A stretch of DNA of 39,086 nucleotides from Phoronis ovalis (lineage: Eukaryota; Phoronida; Phoronidae): assembly GCA_028565635.1 (NCBI GenBank), contig JAOXYB010094715.1:1-39086 (forward strand), in the 5' to 3' direction. The position numbers and the translations under genes are program-made. Positions 23,401 to 35,400 of this stretch are shown in pieces; within the stretch, counting starts at the first letter, position 1, and every line of letters starts with the position of its first letter. A model generated the notes under the pieces. It was given only the letters and a program-made list of their open reading frames with translations, ran no database searches and was not told the origin of the DNA.

Positions 23401-26400
23401 ACAAAAAATGAATATAAAGGCACAATTACTGTTAACCCACATGTAGAGATTATCCACATTAGTTTAACAGTATCAACTAGAAAGTGTATTAATTTAAAAT
23501 TGAAAGAAAAATCTGTCAATAATTAAATCAATGAAAAAAATTCAGGACATCTCTCTGTGAGGCATTTGTACTTCAGAGTAATGTAGCTTTAAGAAATATC
23601 ACATTACTTCAGTGGGATGATGGTCTAGATTATTTTAAAAATTAGTAGCACAAACATTTAATCTGCTGTCTAATGGCATTTTTTTACCTTACTGCCTGGC
23701 TTGTCATCTTGTTGTACATTTAAAAACATCTCAATCAAACCAGGCTGTGTCTCTACACATACTGCTAGCAACTCTAATGTCACTACTTTCAGTCTTGTAT
23801 CCTATAAAAAAAATACTGAAGGTTTTTCATGAAAATGTTGTGTTAGACTGCATTTACAGCACATATACAGAACTGTACTCTGTTCAATTGAGCCAAATTT
23901 TCTGCCATCAATTTCTTACATTACACTATGAACACAAAGCAGAGTTTTTGTCTATTTGCCAAACTGTCCACATCGACTAAGATGAGTGCACACACTTTGT
24001 ATTATTGTCATTTTTGTTTGTTGTGCCATAATTGACATAATTCTTCAACACTGACATATTACCTCTGTATAAGATTGCAATCTTGTTAAATACATATCTC
24101 TCACAGCTGGAGCATCATTACCCAGACAAGCCAAGATCGACATCGGAGAAATCTGGAAAAACAAGTAAGCTTCATAGTTAACAGCCTGTTTAACCTTTTC
24201 TCAATCATTGAGTAAACAAGAAGTTCCCACAAACTATATGAAAGGAATGAAGAATATGTTTACTTTTACAAGATAAGCATTCAATACCTCTATAGTTATT
24301 TTAAGATTTATTTCTGCTGCAATGCATCAACTGATGAGAAAACCATGATTCCTTCTTAGGCTGGTAGTGACCGAATTTCTCATTACTTGTTAAACTTTTG
24401 ATATTGTCATTTCTTACCATTGCAAGTCTTTTAAGTAGCAGAGTGGCAAGTGTTGCCAGCCTAGGGTCGTGTCGATGATAAATGTATTGTGCTATCATAG
24501 CTACAACATGACGATGTTGATGACCTGCTGGTTGAGCTGATAGTGCATGTTCTACAGGTGATGGTGATTGATCAGAGGGTCGCAAGAGAAGCAGACGATT
24601 CAATACAGAAAATGCTAGTCGAATCAGATGAATAAGTTCAATGCCAAGGCCTTCCTGGGCACTATAAAATATAAGCCAAAAATCAGCAGACATTTATTTA
24701 TACACTTATAATAACCATACAAATCAGGACAGTTTTCTTTCTTAAAAACAAACTGGTATGTTTTCTATTGGTTCCATTCATTTCGAATATATTAGGCAGA
24801 ATCTGAGATTACATACTACACAAACATGCAGCTGCAGGATTGTACGACATATTGTCTGGTCTAAAAACAATACATTTTCATTGTGATTCCAAATGTTTTG
24901 GGTGTTTTGAAACTGTTTGTTTTTTAAAGTTTATTAAATATCACATACCTCCCCTGTTGGGCTAAAGCCTGTTCAATAATGTCAGACCCTGTTGATATTA
25001 TATCCAGTAAGGCCCTTCCTGCCTCTGTGTAAAGTAAAACATGCACACTGACTTCACGGAGAGTTACTTTATGCTGTGAGCCTAGTGACTGAGGTACAGT
25101 TGTTTCTCTGTTTTTGGAATCTTCAGATATGTCCAAGATCTTGTGAAAAATTTCTAAACACTTCTGACCTGAAAATTATTCCACATCATTAAAAGATACT
25201 ATCATGCCTTGGTTGAAAATATGTAGAAGCAGTTCAAATAAAGGTTGACACGAATTCAGTAGTGACTAAAGTTAAATGGGACCAGATTATGCTGTGACTC
25301 ATTTACATAGATTTAATGCAGTGGGAAAAGAATAAAAACTCAAATAATATTATAAAAAATAATAAATATAATATTAACTACATATTAACACTACACTAAT
25401 AAAATGATAAAGAACATTAAAAATACACATATATGTAAGTTGACTTTTGAATTATTTAACAATAAATACAATTAAGAGGGGATGTACCTAAAACTTCTCT
25501 TTTAGTAAAGTCAGCATATCGCCACTTTTGAAAGACTGGAAATATTTCTCTCAGAATGAACAAGATGGTTGCCATTAGTTCAGACTGTCTGCCTGAAGTT
25601 CTCATAGGCTGCAACAGAAGACAAAATTAGAATCACCAGAGTTTATTAAGATTAGGTTATACTGAAATAATTTTTGAATACTTTCATGTATCAAAGAAAA
25701 CAGTATAGAAACTATTCTGTGTATATGCAGTTTGAATTGAAGGTTTATTATTAACTAAAAGCATCTAATTAATAATGTTTGAAATGCATATCACATTATA
25801 AATGATTTTCATTAACTTTGAAGACTTTGGTACTAGTTTTAAATAATGAAATAATAGCCTGCTTTCCCATACCTGTAAGACATCACAACACATGTCTTAG
25901 CATTTTGGGAGAAAATCAGGAGGTCATGAATTCAGGCAAGCGGTAACTAGTTATATTTTACGGTAAGTTTAAATTATTTCCTTTGTAATAAATGTGCATA
26001 ATTCTGTTAATTCTGTCTATTCACACCAGAGATCAAACTATCAGTGTTCATATACTTTGAATTGACCCAATTCCTAACTGCATAAAATGACAGCAACTTA
26101 CAATGATCGTACTTCTAGCTGACTACATACCTCTATAATATTACTAGCTATGTCCAATATTGCTTCTGTAACCACATACTGACCACTTGGACACTCGGCA
26201 CTGGCTAACATTAATCCGTAGTGTCCTGTCTGTAGACCGCTTCCACTGCAATATTAATTTCAACGTGTTTAAAGACAGAACTAAACCACACAAAAGGGAA
26301 ATATTAGACCAAGTGTATTTAAATAGTCATTTTCTAAAATTACAGTCAACAGCGACAAAACGATAATGGAATATTGAGGGCTAAATTACTAAATGTAATT

Positions 26401-29400
26401 TTTACGTAGCATTGTATGTGTACAAGACATTTTACGCATTGTAAATGTACACTGATCAAGATAACATTAAACAGAGCGCAGCTCGTCTTGTCGAATAATG
26501 GTTATCAGTGACTGCAGATATTGTTTTACAATATATTTAACACACGTTGTTAACTAATGCAAACGATCATTGTGTGTCACATATACTATAATTTATAGTA
26601 AAATGCTATTTATTTATTCCTTAAGTTCTAACTGAACATGGTAAAACGTTAACTGAAATAACCAGGGTGAAATATGTTTATAAGTCTGCAAGGAGGTTAG
26701 GTGTTGAATATCTAGCAAATAAAACCAACCTGGCTGCTTCTTGTAGATTGTCCAAGTTTTCAGTCATAAACGGTAATAAGCCAGTCTGTAATAAGTTGTG
26801 CCAAACATACTGATGCTTGATTGAAACTACAGTTGCTAAGACATCCAAGCAACTGGACAAGAGATCTAGGTGAGGTGGAGAAACAACAGCAAACCTAAAT
26901 GCAAGTTAAATATAATTATGCAGCAATCCTGTTAGAAGCAATGAATGGAAACCCCACTGTAACAAGAGTACTGTGTAGGGTGGTTTCTACAGATTTTTTG
27001 TAACTGTGACTAACATGATCTTATATCCATATGCAAAGGTTAACAAAAAAGTCAGAATGAGTCTCCTATGAAGAAGATAAAATATGAATGATGCTAAACC
27101 TACTTTTCCAGGAATCCCCTATTGAAACTGTGCATACCAAAAACACATTATTACATGGTAAAAATTCCTAAATGTTCCTAAATATTTATACGTTGATATA
27201 TCTATTACTAATTACAATGCACATTATTCTGACTAAAACTTTAGTTTCTAGTTTCAGTCTGCTCCTATCACTTAAAATAATTGCCGTTTTCAGAAAAAAA
27301 GCACTAAATACAGTCTGATTACACACTAACCCTTTTTTGAGAATCACTTACCTGTGAATAACATGAAAGCACTGTTCTATGGTAGGCTGGACTTCATTTA
27401 TTTGACTGTTGTCCATCTTCAGTATTGCATTGACCAATTTCATAATGCCTACAACCCTTGCAACACTTTGTGAGGACACCGAGCCTGCACCATATGATAT
27501 ACGTTGTAGTAATGACAGGACTTCACCAAGTAGCAACTTCCACCCATTGAATACACCTTCCCATCTGATTAGAGGAATTTGTTTGTCTGGAAAAGCAACA
27601 TTTACACATGAATTTCGAGTTTTTTTTAGTGACAATGATAATGCTTTAATAGTTGTTCTTAACATAGTTAATAATGTCATGTTTGTAACAATAACTTTAT
27701 TGGCTACGTTCATGCACTTGGTGAAACCACCGCTGTGATTCCACATGAACCCAAACAATCCCAGCACGCTGGTTTTGTGAATGGAACTATGTCAGTCTGT
27801 GTAGGACTCCGTCACTATTTATTCACAAAATGTACATACTGATATTTCTTGAATTCACACAGCAACCACGACAGTGGCACCATTAAGTGCATTCAAATAG
27901 TTTATTTCTACAAACAGTTACCACTCTCATGCACCAGAAGGAAATTTATAGGTCAATCTTTATGACAGGCACTGCTGTCATTTAACAAACCCTTTTATTC
28001 CAATTACAGCAAATTACCTGAGGTGCATCTTAGAAAGGGACCCTCCCATAATATCATTTTGTACTATGTCTCGCAAAGCTGTGCTATCCGCAGATGCGAA
28101 AAACATTACTGAATAAATTTTAAAATTAAACAAAAAGGAAAACTACGATGAAGGCTTTTGTACAGCGTAAACAATCCCGGGGTAGGAATGTCAAAGTCAA
28201 CAGGAATATCATTTAAAATGCTAATAGCAAGAATAAACTCATATAATTGAGAAATAGTGTTTTTATGTTTATTGTGTTGACAATTTTCTAGCAGAACAAT
28301 CTTGTATCTTCTGGCTATCCGCTTAGACATCTGGCAAGAATACTGTTTTTCAATGTTAAACTATCGCCCTAATAGTTTTAGCATTTTTTTGTAACAAATT
28401 GTGTATTGCAAAAATTCGCAAATGTGCTATTTCATATAAGGTCACCATCCCATTTTGACTATGTTGCATGTGCTTTAGCGGACATTTCTTTTTTCCCTAA
28501 GTTATCGCAAAAATTTGATTCTTTAAACAGTATGGAACAGAGAGTAGATGTAACCCCGAAATACTGTTTTTTGTTATGTCATATAGATTTAAAGGGCATA
28601 GTACCACGTGCTACTATAACATGTGGTTGCACTTCATTGCAAACAGTAGTAACATATTTCTTTTTCTTACCTTGAGATGCCTGCAGCTCTCCATACGACC
28701 CACTAGGTATAACAAATACATCAGATCTATATGGCTTCTTATCCTGTACAAGTTTCCACACCATTTCCTCTGATGTCTGTTTGATGTCTTTCGCTTGATT
28801 TTCATCAAATAACTCAAAATAGTATGGCAGTTGCTGAAGTAATTGTACAACCTAGCAAATATGTTAGATATGATTAAAAAAAATCCGTATACATGTGTGA
28901 CTCTTGCTCTATGGATATTCGGCCAGTTCCAATAAAAATGTAAACAAAGTAAAATTTAAACAACTATGGGAAGACTGTTTTATTTAGGCAATTGAATAAC
29001 ATAGAACGTTTTGTGCTTGTAATCTATGAATTTATTATTTATCAACCACTGAAGCTTTACTATTTCAGTTATCATCAGATTTCAATTTTTGATGTGATAT
29101 AAAGCTTTTTATAAAAAAAATGTTCATTATCATACAGAAATGTGATATACCAATTTAGCGGGACACCGGTCAAACTATTGTTTAGGACTATTCCGCTTTT
29201 AAATGTACGGGGGTGGGAACCATTTACCTTTTTAGCACTAAACTTGCTCGCTTTGGCTAATGCTGTGGTCACCACCATTAAAGGTTCAAAATCAAGTGGA
29301 AACCTGGCTAAGGCAGACTGCAACAACATCCCAACACCCTCAGTGAGACTCTACAATTTAAAATAAGAAAAACTGACCTAAAAGGAGATCGATCAGGGAG

Positions 29401-32400
29401 GATACATTACATCACAATGCAAAAAAGATACAACAAATTTATTTAAAATGCTCTACATGGCTGCACTGATTCCTCTCTGTTGTAAAGGTACTTTACAGAT
29501 ATATAGCATACAGCAAAGATAAAACCCATACGAAGGTGCTTAAAATTTTGTATACGCACTTTAAACTATTATTCCTTGTTCAAATAGGACTTTCTAAAAA
29601 TATTACAAACTCAAGCTTTTACATAATTTTTCGCAACTTTCTGGTGTTACCTTGTCCCAGAAGTCTTCTGCAATTAGCGGCTGTTGTAATACAAGTGCTG
29701 TCACCTGGTATAGGGAATCAGTGTCTCCAAGTGTCTCCTCATGAAAGATATTTAGCATCACAGTAAGAAGCCCATAGATAATAAACTGGCTAATACCAGC
29801 AATCATCTAAAATTACAAAAATCTTGTTATTTGTTTTTGGAATTCATTAAATAAAAAATTTTTAATTGAATTTAAAGTAGTTGTAAAAAATGTGCCTAAC
29901 ACAAAACAATCAGCTACAAGCATATAAACATTTTTTTTTATACAAGTAAGACCATAGCTGTGATCTGAGATTTGATAGCATATTGAATATATGTGTTACA
30001 GTTAATTCACAAGTATAATTAATAAGTGCATCTCAACTGCAATTATAAACTTAAAATACAAACTTCAATATGGTATGCACTATAAATGCTTTTGCATGTT
30101 ACTATTTGTAGAACAATGATATTTATGTGGATTAAAAAATAAAACGCATTATCGCAACATCACAACCTAGGACAACATGCATTGTGATACACCTACTGGA
30201 CCATCGTTAATTAGGGGTTATTCAATAATCCTATGGGAAACCAAGCGGATTACAAGTAATCCTAACATAAATGCCTTCAGACTTCACTTACTGTTTTTCC
30301 TGAGAATGGCTCTGTGTTCAACATTGCCAGCAAATAATGGAACACCTTCAGCTGAAGAGCGGTATTGCCAAGTCTTCTTGTAACCGTAACAACAGCTTGC
30401 TGGCTCTCCATGGTAATATGCCTAACTAAAGCCCACATCATTACCAGTGGTCCATGACAAATATTATCAACAAGATTACACATTAATGTGTCCAATTTCT
30501 GCAACAAAATAATACTAGTAATGCATTTATGTAGCATAATGAACTCCACACGAGGATGTTCTAAAACTCCTTGATATACATATTAAAGCATCATTAATAA
30601 ATAGTACCCTGCACAAGACCAGGGCTAAAACATGAGATTGAATAAAAATTTACCCTTGAGGTACACCAGATTATATGACCTATTAATGCACATTTAACTT
30701 ATAATTTCTTTAAAATAACCAGCTAGTAATCTTAGACATGGCTTTGTTTTTTGTGAAATGAAATGAAAGAACTATGGCTCTGACATCCATTAAGTAAATA
30801 GTATATAGCATATTCATGTACCTTAAAATGTTTTTTATCCTTAAAAATATGATGTTCATCTATATTATCACTGTCATGACATCTGTACAGAAATTCAATG
30901 TCCATTCCTTCAACAAGGATCAGCACTTGTAGATAGCTAAAAGAAAAGTTGTACTATAATAACAAACAGCAACTGAACCAGATTAAACTGACTTAAATAC
31001 ATTAAACATAAATCTAAAATTTATGACAATAGATAGCGCATAGTACACAGAGTGTATAATTGTATACCACAACACATGCTATCATACACTAATTTACAGG
31101 TTCATAAAATTAGATAGCAGCAGCAAACGTTTGCACTACTGAACATGTAAAAGGACAGGTAAGTAGTGACATCTAGAGTAGCCTTAATGTTAGATAAAAA
31201 TAAACAAACACTCTTACACACATTCCTTTACTTCATATCATGTTACATAAGAAAATCTAACTGAACAGTCTTAAAATGATTTACATGGTAATACTGACCC
31301 TATACGAAGCAGCAAAGGCTCCATGCTATCATCGAGCAGATGTTTGTATGTTTGTCTCTGTCCAAAACCTTGTTTCTGCAAAACAGAAAGAATGTACTAA
31401 ATTATGCTCTCTGTAAATGAAAGTACGCACTAAAATATTAATTTTAACTTATAAAAATCAATTGTAGTTGCATACTGTAATACTAACCAAAGTGAAAGTT
31501 GTGGAAATCACAGTACATTAAGTCTGGTTTTGTAATAATATGGAGAATATTTAATATGAAACAGTAACACTATTGTTATGAATTGATAACCTTAAAGGGC
31601 GAGCTGGAGGTCTACACCGGAAAACTGTTAAATAACTAAGAATTATCTCCCCTATTTGAGAAAACCCATCAAGGTAGAGGGGTGCCGGACAGTTGTTAAA
31701 TTAAGAATTATCTTGATCTTCCCCGAATTAAAAAATAAAATAAGGTGCCAGTTGGAAAAGAGAATCGTTTAATTCAGAACTGTTTCGTTGTTTTTGTTTA
31801 ATGTAAGGAATAACTTTCTTTCACCATTTTTTTTCTTTGAATAATGAGAACTGTTGACTCAAGATGAATAAATCGTTATACACGAAAGAAATAACAAATC
31901 ATTCAATAAGTTATATACTGGATAGTATAATTTTATTATTAAAGTGCTTAGCTAAACAGAAACAGAAAATAAACAGCAAAACAAATATTCACTAGTTCCT
32001 GCTGAAATTTATTACAAATGCAATTAGCAAACTTATCCAAAGTGTAATGTAAATAAATGTTCAAGATGTTCAGGAATTATTCGACCTTGCTCAGCCCGAA
32101 GATGGTCATCAGGTAATAATTTCACTACATTTAGCATATCTATTTAAATTTCGCTCCAATCTTTTCTTGTACAAAAATGTTGATTTTCATTGTTTGTTTC
32201 TAAGCCATAAAATGAGTGTTTTTAGGTAAAAACTGTCAGTATAATGTAGACTCAGTATAATAGGTGCTGTTTTTTGTGACTCTCAAACTTGTCCGTAAAT
32301 TTTTTCTGTTCTTCCTTGTCAAAAAAGTGTACACTTTTTATAACGATGGTTTGTTTGGCATCTACAATAAAAAAATTTAAAAAACAATTAAAATACAGTC

Positions 32401-35400
32401 AATATTTGTTTCATGCTAGTAATAATAACATAGGTTTTTGCATATCTGGGAAAAATAATATTTTAGAGGGAAGATCTATTCCACATATGTATAAAACGGA
32501 TATATTGTGGCATTGATGTACTGTGATAATAGCACAGCTGGGGGGTAATTTTAGTACGAGAATAGGTGGCCCGCATGTTGTAATCCCATAATTATACATG
32601 TAGCAGATATATGTGAATGAAGCCAGACTACTATAATAATCTAATAAATGTCTTCTTCAATTCACGATTTATTTTTACGACATAGCACACAATTCTAGTG
32701 GAAAAGAAACTTTAATTTGCCTCTTTTCTAAAACTGATAAAATGTGCATTTAGGACATAGTATTTTTTCTACATCGCATATTGTTGATAAATAATGGCTA
32801 TATACTATATACACGTACATGTACCAGGCTTGTCTACTACACTTTATAACTGGTCATATTACAATGATTACAATATAAAAATTTAATATAGTACTCTTAA
32901 TTCAGCGATAGCCACGTCAATCATTAGAAACCAACACAAAAGTTTTTTGCAATGAAACTTAAATAACAAGAATTTACTTACTATTTCAACGTAACGCCTA
33001 ACGACACAACTTCTTGAATCGACGTCCAACTAATCACCGGAGCTATTTATACTCCCCCAAGGACGGCAAATGAGTTTGCTGCGTTCTGCGCACCGCCAAG
33101 CGACATATCACAAAATAACATTGTATGGTGTATATAAAGTTTAGCTTGCCCTTTAAAGGCACTTATTCTATTTTGAACCTGTCTATGTCTATCCAAAATA
33201 AATTCACTTTTTTTATTTATTGCAAGAGTTAATTTTTTTGAATATAAATTGATTTACCCAAGTGTTCAAATTGTTACCATGAAGCTGAAATCGTTGCTAA
33301 AGTCCTAGCATTATAACCTATTCTTTGTCGAAAAATGGAACAGTTAAATTTTTTACAACCTGATTGGCTAACTCAGGAAATATCCCCTGATGGCTAGCGC
33401 CTTTTGGCTGATAAAGTTCGGTCCAACTTTATAAACATATCATAGGTCATACCTTATATTGCATAGCCATATTAGCCAACCTCTCCGCACTGAGTTCAAA
33501 GTCTTTGTAATATAGAAGAATCAACTCAAGAAGCTCACATTGCTCACTGAGGTTCTGCCTGACCCAACACAACATTTGACGTTCATTCTGAGATTAGAAG
33601 TACATGTTATTTATAGTTGATTTTATACATTTTCTAGGAGTAATAGAATTTTGCATTTATGTATTTTCACTCGTCTTTATAACAATTAATATATTATTAC
33701 AGTAGCTATTTGTTAAAATAAAGCAGAACTGGTTGGGTTTTATGACTTTGACAATTAATTTTTAAAAATTGCAAAAATGATCTGTACTCATTATTCCCCA
33801 CCACATAGAAAAATTATTTTATTGTATTAAACACAATGGCAAGCTAATACACAGAGAATATGATACATCATAAAAAAGGTACTATACTACTTCCAAGATC
33901 GGTTGCTAAACAATAGCATAAATCACAAAATATTAAAAAGACATGAGAATTATTTACCTGAAAGAGAAGGTCACTCTAACCTTGCAAATAAAAGAGAAAA
34001 CTCACCATTAATGTTCCATGTGTTTCTCTGGTAGGTGGCACCACCTCGCAAATCTCTTCATACTGCAGAATGATCTAAAATAAATTTAATCTTGATGAAA
34101 GCTAATGAAATACAATTCTGGCACTGATGAAATTAAACAAATCGTGCAATTCTGAACAATAAAATGTGCTCAAACAGTAAAAGTCTTTTTTAGCTTTACT
34201 ATTGCATCTTGGAACTACCAGTACATATGCCTTTCACAGTTTAATAAGCTCTGGGATATCTTCACGAAACTAGCAGTTTTGCAAAGTTCCATATATTTTC
34301 AGGAAGGTCAATGTTTAAGGTATGTCCGCTACGGCCGATCACCAAACTGTCCATGTTTAGTATCAATTCTGTTTAGTTAAAACATCATTTTTTACAATAT
34401 AAAATACACATACTTACATTATTAATCAGTTCATCATTGATATTCGATGCTTCAAAAAAAGTTGCGTATTCATCCTGTTGCAAGTAGAAAATAGATAGAA
34501 AGAAAATAATGATATAATAATTTTATCAGTTTCATCTGTTTCACAAAAAATAAAATTGAACTTAAATGACACATGATTACATTGTTTAATTGTGGTATAG
34601 ATTATTTGCATTTGAAAACTGCTATTTTTCCTTCTTAATTTCTTAAAATGAAAATACAACTACATGCATTCACTGGACACAAAGATGCACTGTTATATTA
34701 CGATAATACACTGCTACCATCGGAAACAAATAGAAACTTTCAGATAGTCCAGCTTTGTTTTACCTTGTATGGATGATTTGTATCTTGCCAATAACTTAGT
34801 ATATGCTTCAAACATCTAAGTAAATAAAGACGTTCACTAAAGTAGTAATCTCTAATCTTTAATACCAGGCCCTGTGAGTGTCGATCATCTCCCAGAATAT
34901 TCTGCACATAAATAACCTTATATCAAATGCTTGTTCATTACTGGACAGCTAACTCCAGCTTTTACTGAATTGGAAAATTGTAACGTATTGTATACTTTAC
35001 GAAGTGTCTTAAAAATAACAGGCGAAGATTACAACAATGAAACACAAAAGGTGTCACCATACTTATATGTAAATTATTTTGAAGAAAGGAAGTAGCCATA
35101 ACTTGCGTTACCTGAAGGTCCTTCTGTGACCCTTGAAATTCATGAAGAAGATAAGAACGAAATAGTCCATAAGCCTGTTTTTCATCTAACGTCTGTAAAT
35201 AAAATATACAAAATTACTTATTTTGACAAAGTATTTTCTACAAAAACTCACACTCACAACAGAAGAAATCTTTTTGTTTATTTTATTAGTGAGTGTTTGA
35301 CACAAAATCTGCCCCCTAATTTATAAACAAAAAGCTTGTGAATGTCTGGTAACAATGATCTTATCTATATAATATGGTCTTATTCACAGTTGAATTTGAT

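Noticed and set aside
27587..27767. The open frame that extends NUP188 exon 15 upstream to an ATG at 27767
   Set aside because: It is read-through of the intron. The TTTTCCAG acceptor at 27587 joins exon 14 in phase and restores the conserved SH3-like sequence.
32041..32118. A + strand exon-like frame (NVQDVQELFDLAQPEDGHQ before GTAATA)
   Set aside because: It lies opposite the better supported minus-strand frame with its own stop and poly(A) signal, and has a stop directly upstream.
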